Source: Chrysopilus asiliformis (lineage: Eukaryota > Arthropoda > Insecta > Diptera > Rhagionidae). Taken from it: a DNA stretch of 64,000 bases. The notes beneath the pieces are model-generated. The model was not told the DNA's origin. It was given only the letters and a program-made list of their open reading frames with translations, and searched no databases. Both the position numbers and the translations under genes were made by a program. Positions 11,849 through 23,146 of the stretch are shown piece by piece. The stretch lies in assembly GCA_964034945.1 (NCBI GenBank), contig OZ035960.1, positions 22,989,487 to 23,053,486 of the forward strand, written 5' to 3'. Position 1 is the stretch's first letter, and each line of letters begins with the position of its first letter.

Positions 11849-13462
11849 TCATACAAGTTGAGGTTTTTTCATCAAAAAATCCTACACTAATTAGTTTCGT
11901 AGTAGATCCATTACTTTAATAATTTCATAAAAAATTATTTCTATTAAAAAAAATTCTTACCGCGCATCTCACCCTCCCACCTACCCACCTCTGCCCCAAA
12001 AGAAACTTTTTTGCGCGTTGCCAGGATTTCTTCGAATTAAATTTTCGGAAGACTTGTGGGAAAACCTGTATTTGGCGCCCCTCCCTAAAAAAAGGTGTAA
12101 AACTTTTTGAGAGCTTTTTGGTCAATCAGTTTTGTCTCAATTGTCTGTGATTATCTAGATAAAAAGATATAATGGCATCTTTTTTCTTCGGTATATAACA
12201 AAAATTGTGCCGCAGGCAAATTTTTTTAAAAAATTGCACAATATGCAGATATTAAAATTAAACTACGCTGCAGGCAAAATTTTTATTTAAGAAATGTATT
12301 ATAGGCAGAAATTCGAAAGAAAGTACGTCGCTGTTGAACAATTTTTAATGCCGAGAATTTTTTTTATTAATTTCTGATGGGACTTCAGGAATTTTTAAAA
12401 ATAGGTTTCTTTTAAAAATAATATGCGTGGCAACTGAATTTTTCATACCGTATCATACCATTTTATCATACTGTTAAATACAAAATCATTAAAAAAGAAT
12501 TCTGGTATCCATAAAATGTTAACTTTTATTCACGATGCATTTACAAAACAGTAAACAACAGAAAACTTTACATCGCACAATTTTTAAGTTTTCCAATTAA
12601 AGTAATTGTAACAAAACTTGCATTAAGTGGTTCTCTAAAGAATTTTATTACATTTTGTCCAACACCAGGAATTTTTCATTCTAAGAGTATTTTATATCAA
12701 TGTACGATAAAACTTTTAAAAGTACCCCTTAACCCCAGAAAGGGAACTTTTTTTGTGAGGATCAAGTTTTGGTATCCGAATTGTCCATTCATCCAGATCC
12801 ATTGTCTCTCAATTAAATATTTACAAGTCGAACTCGAACTGACCGCTATAGCTTCATTCTTATATGAACGAAAAGTTCGAATTGATGGTATCTGTTGAAA
12901 GTTTTTATTATCTCGTACAGTGAATAAACACTTTATTTTTCCCCTTTTTTTATCGTTTGTATGCTGCTCTTAGGCTGCAAAACCTTTTAACGAGAAAAAC
13001 TTTATTGAACGTCGAACGATTTTCGCATTTCACCAAGAATTATGTTAGCTTTCCGGTTCGAAATGGCTCAAGAAAATCTTTTACTTTTTATTTATTTTTT
13101 TTTCCTATTTTCTAAAAAGCTCGCCGAAAATTAAATTAAATGTTCCCAAAGGTAATATATATGGATCTAATATAAAACATATATTCTCTTTTCTAAACTT
13201 GTCTTTTTGCAAATGATTACCAAAATTCCCTTTAAGACTGGCAATGGTATATAAGTGCCTTTTAAACGCAAATGCAACAAATACATAGACAGTAAAAATT
13301 GCACATAATCAAAGCAAATGGATTTTTTAAAAGCATTTGCATTAAAATCTTTTATGCTTAAATACTGGGCCAAAATATTAGTTGTGATCAACACAAAACT
13401 TTGTTCTGCAATATTTAGTTTCAGAAAAAATATGTAAAAAATATGTTTTTAAATATCTAGAG
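11849..13462. other. Non-coding stretch with GCCGCAGGC-type motifs
   Basis: Nothing recognised as a gene. The motif ATTGTGCCGCAGGCAAATTT occurs near 12206, and a relative (CTACGCTGCAGGCAAAATTT) near 12265. Both are also seen inside the 14545 element, which suggests a decayed repeat. Confidence 0.45.
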
Positions 13463-13766
13463 CAGGGGTCATCAAAGTAACTGTCGCTCCCTTTACAATC
13501 AAAATTTATAACCACTACAAATTAAAATACAGTTCAATGAAACACAACCTTCCACGGCAATGGCTTGACTCGAACTGATTTAAAATGAAATGCGTCATGC
13601 TAATAATGCACCGATTCCAACTCAAAGCACGATTCGTTTTATTCCTGCGATCCGAAGCCGCAACACACAAGCATTACAGCACACAATAAAACGTTGATTA
13701 TAGTGGCTACGCTGTTAAAGCCAATCTGTGTGATGAGCCAGCCGAGCCACTAGCTGATGATGCCTG
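13463..13766. mobile_element. hAT-type MITE with exact 8-bp TSD
   Basis: The 304-bp element starts CAGGGGTCATCA and ends TGATGATGCCTG, an imperfect terminal inverted repeat. It is flanked on both sides by ATCTAGAG (13455-13462 and 13767-13774). An 8-bp duplication with a CAGGG-type terminus is characteristic of hAT transposition. No coding capacity is present, so it is non-autonomous. Confidence 0.8.
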
Positions 13767-13793
13767 ATCTAGAGAACCACAAAGCCACGTAAA

Positions 13794-14270
13794 AACCGTT
13801 AAAGTAAAATAAAAAATACAGGAAATTTTATTTCCTATAAATTTGCTCATATGCATTTTTTCATAATAACGCATAGTTTCCGAGAAATTTTCAAAAAAAC
13901 TATTTTTTAAATATAATGAGAACCGTTAGAGATACGTATAACCCGTTAAAGCAAAAAATGTAGAAAATCTTATTTCCTTTAAATTTTGTCGTATTCATTT
14001 TTTCCTAAAAGCGCCTAAATTCCGAAAAATTTTCAAAAAACCCTTTTTTTTTAAATTGTATTTTTTTGGTACAGATACCGTAATAGCTACCGTTATTTTC
14101 CAAAAGTTGATAGAAAACTTCGATTTTTTTAAAACCTATTTTTAAAAAATTTCAAGTCGCTAAGTCAATAAGTTCTCGAATTATTTAAGTTACTATCTGC
14201 CCCCGTTCTAGAGTCAGCCTCCGTCATATGCATACAATACTTTCCCCCTATAGAAGAGGAAAGTAAAAAG
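13794..14270 (+). repeat. K-family repeat with internal duplication
   Basis: Two tandem diverged modules (about 13794-13920 and 13935-14060) share CCGTTAAAG, TTTATTTCCT, a CATTTTTTC block and GAAAAATTTTCAAAAAA. They are followed by AATTTCAAGTCGCTAAGTCA and the family end AGAAGAGGAAAGTAAAAAG. A reversed relative of the same modules lies at 61835-62200. Confidence 0.55.
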
Positions 14271-14544
14271 CGGATGAAAAGAGTTGATTTGCTAAAACTA
14301 CATTACTAGAATGGATTTTATGCACATGCAGAAAAGCACACCACGGTATTACAGCTAATTTTCATTTATCCTTTGTCAACTCCTAACATAGTGTCACAAA
14401 CCAGTTTCATTGCGTAAGACCTGTTGCGAATGATTTGTTTCAAAAAATACACAAACTTTATTTCTGTCAGAAAATTTCAAGACGACAACTAAGAAAAGTG
14501 TCACAGACAGATATTGCATTTAAAGTTTTTTTGTTGTTTAAGAA

Positions 14545-15518
14545 TAGGGTGACCATATTTTTTTAGTGAAACCGGGATAGTCTACGGTCGTAAGAGTGGT
14601 GACGAAGTGTGAGGCAATTTTTATATTTATTAGGCATGAAAATTATGAGGGTTTGCTTCAATTTTTGTTCTTTGTTGGTGACTATACAATAAAAACTGTT
14701 ATGGGTGTTTTATGTTTTCAAAATATAACAAAAATTGTGCCGCAGGCAAAACTTCTAGAAACACACATCCCATTATTGAAAAATGGTTGATGAACTGCGC
14801 CGGGGGCGAATTTTTTTACGAAAAATGCACGAGAAATAATGAGGGTATTCACAATCCTCTTCGGTATTCGGTATTCGGTATTTTCGGTAATATTAAAAGA
14901 CTGAAAATATTCTGCTGTGAACATCCCACAGCACAGATTTGAGAACAGCGCTTTTATTTGATACGTGACCAAATCATGAACTGCGAATTTGATTGTAAAA
15001 TATATCACATACCTTTAAATCCATGTTTGATGTATTCTTTTGAATTTCTATTGTGGCAACGGCTATCAAAATTGAAAAAAATTGCAGTCCGATGAGATAA
15101 CCAGCGAAAAAATTTGACAACTAAAAACATTACTAGCGCCACTCGCGGTTGATTCTTGATACCGAATAACCGGGCCGGAAAACACGACTCGAGGCATGTA
15201 TACAATTACCGAATCCGGTAATTCATTTTTACATGAACCAAGTTACCGTCTCGGTAAAAATCTGTTAAATTTGACTGAATTACCGAGCGGTAAATTTACC
15301 CGCATTTTAAAAGAGGACTGTGAATTCCCTCAATAACTTCCAAGGGAACTGCGCCGCAGAGAAAACTTTTTGGATTTCGATGTCAATATTTTAAGGTATT
15401 AAAAAATTACAGAACTAGATTGCATCATTCCGAGACAAAAGTTTAGTTTTCGGGACGCCGGGACAACATGCCCAAATCCGGGACTGTTCCGGTCTTTACG
15501 GGACCCAGGGTCACCCTA
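14545..15518. mobile_element. hAT-type non-autonomous element
   Basis: The ends are TAGGGTGACC and GGTCACCCTA, flanked by TTTAAGAA (14537-14544) and TTTATGAA (15519-15526), an 8-bp duplication with one mismatch. The 974-bp interior has GGTATTC repeats near 14862 and several GCCGCAGGC/GCCGGGGGC motifs. No transposase frame is recognisable. The same left terminus starts a truncated copy at 50598. Confidence 0.8.
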
Positions 15519-15914
15519 TTTATGAAATATGTTTGAAACAAACTCATATACGTATTAATATTTTAAATAGCGTAGGGTAAAAAAATGTACCAGGGGGGTG
15601 AGGGGCTACTTTTCTTGATAACTAAAGATCCGTTAGAAAAATTGTAAATGTAAATTAAAAGACATTTCAAGTGAAGATTATTCGTACCATTATTAAAAGT
15701 TGTCCTATTATAGGCTCACATGAGCCTAAACAAATTTTGCCACAAATTGAACAATTTGTAGCAAGATTTTTTTTAGGTGTTGTATTTGCAATATATTGAA
15801 ATATGTTAATAACTATTACACTCTCTAGTCAGAAAATAATATTGCACCTTTTAAGATTGCCGTTGTTGTAGTTTTCGAAAAATCAAGGTTTTACACAGAA
15901 AAAAGTGATTAGTG

Positions 15915-16022
15915 ATGCCTGGCTATGCTGCACGAAGGAAAACTGTCAGAAAAACTGCAGCGGCTGCAAAAATTAACAGTTTTTCTTCGTGCAGTGCAGC
16001 AAAAGTTGCCATCCAGGCATAA
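15915..16022. repeat. Short hairpin (foldback)
   Basis: ATGCCTGG near 15915 pairs with CCAGGCAT at 16014. Inside, CTGCACGAAGGAAAACTGT pairs with ACAGTTTTTCTTCGTGCAG. The loop holds a small GCAGCGGCTGC palindrome. This is probably a foldback MITE core, but its outer ends are unclear. Confidence 0.7.
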
Positions 16023-16541
16023 ATTCACCTACAATTTTCATTGATTTTGAGCCAGCTACAAAAAATAGTTCAATTACCGACAAAAGTTGACAGTCAGCTG
16101 CTAAAATGTAGTCAATTTCAAAAATTGAAAAAACTGCATTTAGCAAAAGATCAAACTAGTGGATCACGTATTAATTGAACTGTGGCAAATGTTTGCACCA
16201 ATATGGGTTAACGCCACAATTTTTTTTATGTACAACATATAATACACTGTAAGACAGGAGGTCAAATCGCCACATCTGCACCATTCTATATGCTTGTCAT
16301 CGCGGTGCGCGCCAGCACTTACTATTATACAAATATGAATGATGTGTCACTCGATGTGTTGAAAAGCGCTTTTGTGTCGTTCATATAACAATTTTAAAAA
16401 TTATGGGTAGTTCTTTTATGCCGTAGGCTGACACTTTTAGCAACTCCAGTGAGGCAAAAAGTACCAGAGGACCGAAATTTATAAAAAATATTGAAAGTAC
16501 AAAAGTTATAAAGTTTTATTAACTTTTTTCTGGTATTAGTA

Positions 16542-16893
16542 CACTGAGGGAAAAAATCCATAGTAATATTTGCATTTCGCATTGTAAATTTCAGCTATGT
16601 TAATTTTTCATGTAAAAAGTTCAATTGTGCTATTCCCAATATAAAATTGTATGTTCATATAAAATAACATAGTTTTCAAATACAAAACTATGATGCAACA
16701 GGATAAAATCACACGTTTCAAATATAAAATAACATACTTTTACCACTCGAGTTGTAAATTTTACCACTCGAATTGTAAATTTTACCATTCGAGTTGTAAA
16801 TTTTACAATTTCTTCAAATGGCGCCGTTTTATAGTGAAAATAGTAAAATCATAGGCGTTTCATATCATTTGGCGCCATTCTTTTCTCTCAGTG
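16542..16893. mobile_element. MITE with TA duplication
   Basis: The 352-bp element begins CACTGAGGGAAAAAA and ends TTCTTTTCTCTCAGTG, flanked by TA on both sides (16540-16541 and 16894-16895). The TA target fits the Tc1/mariner superfamily, which is an inference. It has no coding capacity and contains three near-identical 21-bp units. Confidence 0.75.
16744..16808 (+). repeat. 21-bp tandem repeat, three units
   Basis: The unit CACTCGAGTTGTAAATTTTAC is repeated three times with one or two substitutions. Confidence 0.9.
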
Positions 16894-17043
16894 TAGCTGA
16901 GTATATAACCTATATAACATCAAAATTTGGTATTATTTGGCTCAGTAATTTCTAAGATCGAATGGATATTCTAAAACAGTTGAATTTTTATTCCGACCCT
17001 ACTTTAAAATGTTCCATCCTCCAATGGGTTTTTTAATCTTAAC

Positions 17044-18509
17044 CAGTGTTGGGGCCAGATAATTATTTTTTTATCTAGATAAAGATAAAGATAAATGCTC
17101 GTAATGTTTATCTAGATAAGATAATAGATAATGAAAATATGAAAGATAATAGATAAGATAAGATAAAAAGCCAAATTATCTAGATAATTTTTAGATAAAT
17201 ATTTATTTTGACATTGCACAAAATTCAAAATTACGTACTAAAAAAAATAGCACAAAATTTTTTGCTTTTCTTGATTTCCAATTTAAATATAATAAGAAAC
17301 GAAATAATAATAAAAGAAAACGGATAAGAAACGTTATCGTAACGTAACGAAATAACGAAATGATTTTCGGGCTTTTTCTTCAAAATTACGTTATAATGAA
17401 CGTTATAGAAATTCAATTCCGTTACCATAACGAAAAACGAAAAAAATATTACGTTTTTTCGTTGTTTATTAGTATTTCCTTGTTTTGTTCAGTATTATTT
17501 TTTGTGAAATTTCCCACAAAAGTTCATCAAGTATAACTCCACAGACATAAAATATAATCAAAAATATTGGAGTAGTGTTTTTAATCGTATTTTGATTCTA
17601 AATCGGATTTTGTTTTGGCCAGATTCACTCTATTTCTGGAGATACCAAAATGGAAATCTTCTAAGCAAGTTTTTTGGTAGCGAAAAGATTTTCTTTTTAG
17701 TAACTCCAGAAGTAGAGCGAAATTCTATAAAAAAAATTCTATATCTTTGATATCAAAATCACGCTTTTGTGGAGACAGTTTTTTTTAATGAACAAAACTT
17801 TTGTGTGATTTTTTGTCTTTTGTATTTTTTATTGATTTTTTAACTTAATAATCACATTTTTTCCGTTTTTATTTGTATTTTCTTTTTGCTGAGTTTTATT
17901 ATTTGTTATACAATTTATTTTTATGGAAACTGAACTGAATTACTTTGTGATAACCTATTATTACAGTGCGTTTTTTTTTTGTTTTCAGTTTCAATACAAT
18001 GTGTAACGGAATAATAACATTATAACGTAACGAAATTCAGTTTTTTATCGATACAAAACGAAATAACGTCACGAAATATAAGTTTAATTTTGCTACGTAA
18101 GGAAATTTATAACGTTATGATTTTTTATTTCGTTCATAGCCCGGTTTACACCTGGCAACAGTTACTGGCAGAACTTTTTTTTTATGGACAAGAGAAGAGA
18201 GGCGAGGGAAAGAGTGACACTTCGCTTCCTTGTCCGTAAACAAAAATTGTTGCCAAGTATAAAACTGTTCCTAAAAAAAGTTTTTAGGTTTTCAAAAGTA
18301 TGCAGAAAACCATTTCGTTTCAGCATTTTTTCAGATTTAATTTTTTGATTTTCGGTGGTAACGATTACCTCTAGATAAATGGGATTTTCCTTTATCTAGA
18401 TAAGATAAAGATAACTTTTTTGGGGTGTTATCTAGATAAGATAAAGATAACATTTTTTTTTATCTAGATGATTATCTAGATAATTATTATCTAGATAACC
18501 CCAACACTG
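17044..18509. mobile_element. hAT-type element with exact 8-bp TSD and internal insert
   Basis: The terminal inverted repeats are CAGTGTTGGGG and CCCCAACACTG, flanked by ATCTTAAC at 17036-17043 and 18510-18517. Both subterminal regions are dense in TATCTAGATAA motifs (17080-17200 and 18370-18500), which may be transposase-binding repeats. The middle is a different, AACG-rich sequence, so the intact hAT MITE is split by a later insertion. No transposase frame was found. Confidence 0.85.
17320..18150. repeat. AACG-rich nested repeat
   Basis: It begins near AACGTTATCGTAACGTAACG, followed by AAATAACGAAATGATTTTC. The same start is found at 56788. It closes with ACGTTATGATTTTTTATTTC. It lies wholly inside the hAT element at 17044, so it is younger. 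Exact borders and class are uncertain. Confidence 0.5.
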
Positions 18510-18517
18510 ATCTTAAC

Positions 18518-19670
18518 ACACCGTAATTTTTTCATCTATTTTATAAATAAGATCAAAATTAACAAAATTTCTAAGAAATTTTTGCTTTCTCTCAAAAATT
18601 TGCTTGAAGGTACGACCCTAATGGATTCTTTACTGAAATATGATTCTATTAAAGGAATGGCAGCACTTGCAAAAAAAATTCTTCAAATAATCCCGGGGTA
18701 TAACAGTCAAAAATCTTGTTATAATAAATTAAGCAATGTGGAGGTAATACTAAATCCGCCAATCCTCAAATTCTTAATAATATAAAACGATTTTTTTTTC
18801 TAATAGGGTTACAAAGACATAAAAGGGCATAATTTAGATGTCAATTTGTAGCAAAAGAAATCCCTTCAAGGGCAAAAATATTTAACCTTGACAAATACGA
18901 GTATATTCTGTATAATAAAAATCCAACTTTAAGTTCAAACATCCTTTTTTGTTGAAAATGAGCTCATGAAAAATATCAAACAAATGTAAAAATGTTTTGA
19001 ACAATTAGCTTTAAGGAACAATTGAAAATTAATTAAATGAAATAAAAATCTCATTTTCGTCCCTATTTCATAAATATCCCATGGGCATTTCCCCCTAATA
19101 AAACGAATTGAATACATAATTTGTAAAAAAAACTTTAGATGAGGGAAAAAAAAGTAAAAATCTCAAAGAGGAAATACCTTAGGCAATAGAACTCGATTTA
19201 TAGTAATTTGAAATGAATTTCTTGGGAAATACGTAATATATCTAATGCAATCAACACGGGCATATTTAACAAAATTTCACTGCCTACGTGGAGACGTATT
19301 CTATACTAATGTAGGTAAAATTACAAGATGTGAATAAAATAAGTTACAGAAAGGTGAAATAATGGTATTAATGAGTACATCCACATTTAACTTAATTTAG
19401 ACGATTGAATTTAATGGCACCTTGTTAAACTTCAAAGCGTGTAACAATAACGTTTAACCTTCAACGGAATAAATTGATTTAAAAGACGTAAAAACTTTCA
19501 TAATTCAGGCAATTGTGTAAGAAATATTTGAGAACTTTTCACAATACTGTTATACAATATCACGTGTGATGAAATATCCTAAATAAAAATATCGCAAGAT
19601 TTTAAATGTTTAAACGTAGAATCTATGCGACACTTAATTGTATTCATTTTTTTTATATAGCATTTTTTCC
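18518..19670. other. Non-coding stretch, nothing recognised
   Basis: A+T-rich, with only short open frames. Confidence 0.5.
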
Positions 19671-20533
19671 ACACTCAGAAAAATGTCCAGGTCAACTTTT
19701 TGTCAGGTTAACTCTGACCGCTAGCTGGCTTACAGAGGTTTCCATTACATGACATTACATCATCAAAATGCCTATCTAAGGTCAACTCGTTCAGCTCCCA
19801 ATGCCCTACTTCACCTGCTGGTGGCTTAATTTCAGAATTTCTCCGACCACAGGTCAACACAGTTTTACTTTCCCTCATGCAGGCGAACGCGCGCCTGCCC
19901 GAGGCCAATTACGCCATATGTAGGTCGTCGAGTTAAGGTGGGTTTAGAAACACGAGCATTTTCATTTTTACTGGCAAAGTGAGCGGGATAGCGAAATTCA
20001 AATGTACGTGCGCAAAAAGTCGATCACATCAGTGTTTCACACGTACTTTCCCTTCCACTTTATGGCGAACTGTCACTGCACATCACCTTCTCGCAGCAAT
20101 ACGTTTGTTATCACTTCAATTTCACCTAACAAAATCATTTTGTGTAATGTTATAATTAATAACATAATTATTATTACCTCCCGTTTCCATTAAAAATGCG
20201 TAGCTTTCAAATAAACATCGAACTTAACCTTACTTTTGCTGGCTGCCATAATTCCCCATAATTCAGGGGTAACATTTTGCTGGCAGGGCGGGGAAGTCCA
20301 ATGTGTTTGTTGTTGTTTACTGCCATAACTTTCCTATCGTCGACGAAAATTATGGATAGTAAAACCACTACATGCAAGCAAAATTTCCAGTAAAATTTTT
20401 ACTGAGTGGTTTCCCGTCCCTTTCCCACTTGGTGAAAAAGTCATAAGAAATCTGGCATTTCACTCACTTTGCCAGTAAAAATGAAAATGCTCGTGTTTCT
20501 AAACCCACCTTTAGCCTCCATTTTTCTGAGTGT
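19671..20533. mobile_element. Outer MITE split by a Harbinger-like insertion
   Basis: ACACTCAGAAAAATG at 19671 is matched by its inverse, CATTTTTCTGAGTGT, ending at 20533. The inner element at 19936-20510 interrupts it close to its right end. The target duplication of the outer element is unclear. Confidence 0.65.
19936..20510. mobile_element. PIF/Harbinger-like foldback element, TTA duplication
   Basis: The 575-bp element starts AGGTGGGTTTAGAAACACGA and ends with its near-perfect inverse, TCGTGTTTCTAAACCCACCT. Terminal arms extend about 47 bp (to CTTTGCCAGTAAAAATG on the right arm). TTA flanks both sides (19933-19935 and 20511-20513). The 3-bp TTA/TAA target is typical of PIF/Harbinger. It has no transposase frame. 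Confidence 0.75.
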
Positions 20534-21269
20534 AAGAACTCCAAAAATTAAGAAAAAATATATATTAATTGAAATTTGTTTTGCGAATTGACTTCAAAGC
20601 AGACTAACATAAAAATAGGACAAAAAAATTCTTTTTTTCCTCTGGTAGACTGATGTACAATGAGGTACAAATATTTACGCCATGAACTAAATATCTTTAA
20701 GATTTTATTTTCAATAATGAAGCAGTTCATATTGAGATTAATATTGCGAAAAACAGTTTCTAGGTATTGTTAACAATAATTGAAATTTGCAGTGTTTGAA
20801 TTACGTTTGCAACAAAAAAACAATAATTTTGAGCGCCATTATAATGCTTTACCAGGGCTCTGGCAGGGTGGACTCTTTTCTCTTCATTTTTGTGAAAACA
20901 ATTAACAAAATAAGACGAGACAAATGTCAAAAGTTTATTTGAAGGCAAAATTTTGTGGTCCACTGTGTTCATATGATATCAGCTTACAGCTTGCCACTTA
21001 CAACGTGAGTACGACATTCTCTCAATTTTGGGTTTATGTGCAATAAGAGACCAAAGAATTGCGAATAGTGGTAATACCACACATATAAATTGAACATTCC
21101 TGTTTTAGAGAGAAAACCAATTTGAAATTACGTGCAATTCACATAACTCAAAAGTTTGAAATTACGTGCAATTCGCATATGGACAGTGACGTAAAAAGCA
21201 GGAACATTCGTCAGCGATGTGGATCAGGCCGGGCAAGGGAAAGATTCGAAAATTTGAAGGGCCTCTAAA
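20534..21269. other. Non-coding stretch with a 34-bp duplication
   Basis: No gene is recognised. TTTGAAATTACGTGCAATTC occurs twice, at about 21120 and 21154, in a tandem duplication of about 34 bp. Confidence 0.5.
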
Positions 21270-21449
21270 GGAGCCTCCACACGTTCAATGTTACTTGACA
21301 AGTATTATTGATGAAAATTTTCATCAAGTAACATTGATGGAAATTGCCTGCAAACGTAACATTGAAGAGCATCCAAACGATCAATGTTACTTGAAACATG
21401 AGTCATTCAAGTAAAATTGTCAAGTAACATTGAACGTGTGGAGGCGCCT
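21270..21449. mobile_element. PIF/Harbinger-like foldback element, TAA duplication
   Basis: This 180-bp palindromic element runs from AGGAGCCTCCACACGTTCAA to TTGAACGTGTGGAGGCGCCT, flanked by TAA (21267-21269 and 21450-21452). Its interior carries four or more alternating copies of CAATGTTACTTGA and its inverse. Its terminal motif (CCTCCACACGTTCAAT) resembles that of the 39157 element. Confidence 0.8.
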
Positions 21450-21714
21450 TAAGACTTACTTTCAACCGAAGACATTCGAAAGTTTTTCTCCTCTGAGCAA
21501 AGTGATTTTTAAAGGAATAATAAAAATGGCTAAAAAAAATTCATGTGATTTTCACAAAAATCACCTTTTTACAGTGCACACAAAATAACAGCATAAAATT
21601 CAACCACATTTAATAATCTATGAAATAGAAAATATGATTTTCCCACCCTAACATATGGATCCAAAAAAAATCTTTACTTTGTTTGAAAATTCAAAAGATA
21701 AAATCTTGATATGT

Positions 21715-21720
21715 ACTTAC
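21715..21720 (-). promoter_or_regulatory. Splice donor of the Nos exon
   Basis: On the minus strand the exon ends GCGAATGAG and the intron begins GTAAGT, a perfect donor consensus. The split falls between codons (phase 0). Confidence 0.85.
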
Positions 21721-22563
21721 CTCATTCGCTTTCGTATGCAACGTGTCATATGCTTCCGCTTTGCTGACAATATTTCTCAGTTTGGCAGGTTTTCGCATCA
21801 ATAAAGGACGACCGTCCTCGTCTAGATTAACAAAACTTCCAGCTCTTGAACGCATATCCTGTGACAATTTCCGTTGCTGTGTCCTCAGCGTTGGCGATAA
21901 TTCCCGGCTACGATTTATATTGGTACCAGAAGTCGGTCCCGTTACTATTGGAATTGGTGGTGCAGATGTCGTCACAACATTTGGGAGTGCTGCTGATTGT
22001 GTAGTTCCTGTTGATGTTGGACCGCCGCCACTTCCGCTTACCCCAGCCACCATTGTTGATGATACATTATTCATTCGAATCTCACCATTCGGTATGGATA
22101 TGCTCTGGCGTTTTTTTGTCACCACCGTTACATTATGTTGATCCTGAACTTTTTTCACAGCTGGACTCACATTTGAATTTCCACAACCTAAATCATTATG
22201 ATCGGAAATATTGTTCGATACCGTCCCAATTCCCATCTTTCCTCCAATAAGGCCACCATTTCCCTCGCTTGTTGCAATTTTCGTATCATTAAGGCTTGAA
22301 TTATTTGGGATCAGACCGTTTGGCATTCGAATATGTGTTGAGGTCTGATCTGACGATGTATGAACTGTGTACGAATCGACATCATTGTTACTTGGCCGAT
22401 AAGTGCAATTATTGTTTGCGTGCAAAGGACTACCATCGCCACCCCCGCCGCCATTATATGGGGTCATTGATGTGTCATGGCTCGAATGAATCCCCTCACC
22501 ATCTGGGGTTTTGTCCTTTTTCCGAAAATGGTCAAGTATCGAACTTAGATTGTAGGGCATCAT
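21721..22563 (-). CDS. Nos: Nitric oxide synthase, first coding exon (partial gene)
   Basis: This exon has 281 codons. Residues 1-218 are low-complexity, rich in Gly, Ser, Asn and Thr. Residues 219-281 contain SRELSP, QRKLSQDMRSRAGSF, LDEDGRPLLMRKP, KLRNI and YDTLHTKANE. These closely match the block just before the haem-oxygenase domain of Drosophila and mosquito nitric oxide synthase, as I recall those sequences. The enzyme converts L-arginine to citrulline and NO using haem, tetrahydrobiopterin, FAD, FMN and calmodulin. None of those binding regions lies in this exon. An in-frame stop sits 24 bases upstream of the first ATG (a second Met follows at once), so the start is well supported. 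No PDZ domain is present, as in other dipterans. Later exons must lie towards lower coordinates or outside the window; I did not find them. Confidence 0.88.
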
Positions 22564-23128
22564 AATTCCAGGCGCAATGTGTCCCTTTTAAAGGATCCTA
22601 TAAGCTCGGCAATTCTGAATGTTGTATTCTAAGAGTGAACTTTTCCTCGATACTCTCCAGATTGGTTGAATGCCAATTCAACTCTTTACTCAATATTGAA
22701 AAAAAGGTAAACTCTGTCTCTGTTTCCAGAAGGCACACTCAAAATATCCTGATAGTCACAAAGTTTCAAGGATACTACAACTGCTCGTGATGCTGGAACT
22801 TTTTGGTAGTAAATCGAAAAGGATTCTCGTTTGCTTATATTTGCATTTCACTTATCCTTACTATACACAATAAATGCAAAAGTTAAGCCAAAACCTAACG
22901 AGGCGCTTTTCCAACCGAAACTTTAAGATTTTTCCGAGTTTTCTACCATACACTCAAGTTGAATAAATCCGTTTACTCCTTCAAAATACTGCCTTCATCC
23001 AAAAAGATTTTCCTCAACTGTTTTGTATATCTGTATCTATTTTTGTATTTTTTTTTCTATTTCTGTTTTTCCTTTACTAATTTTATGACAGTTCGAGTGA
23101 GGCCTTTTCCCTGTTTCGTCCTGAATGC
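22564..23128 (-). other. Probable 5' untranslated part of the Nos exon
   Basis: On the minus strand a pyrimidine-rich tract, GTTTGTTTTATTTTTCAG, ends at 23129. It is a good acceptor and would begin an exon at 23128, running into the start codon at 22563. The segment contains stops in all frames and no repeat match. A transcription start inside it, or a different acceptor, cannot be excluded. Confidence 0.5.
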
Positions 23129-23146
23129 CTGAAAAATAAAACAAAC
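23129..23146 (-). promoter_or_regulatory. Candidate splice acceptor upstream of Nos
   Basis: The minus strand reads GTTTGTTTTATTTTTCAG, a strong polypyrimidine tract plus CAG. It implies at least one further 5' exon at higher coordinates. Confidence 0.5.

Noticed and set aside
1..21690. Downstream Nos exons
   Set aside because: I looked for oxygenase-domain peptides on the minus strand and could not identify any; short exons could be missed by eye.
21743..22565. Plus-strand open frames opposite the Nos exon (132, 79 and 89 codons)
   Set aside because: They are antisense shadows of a codon-biased real exon; no family similarity.
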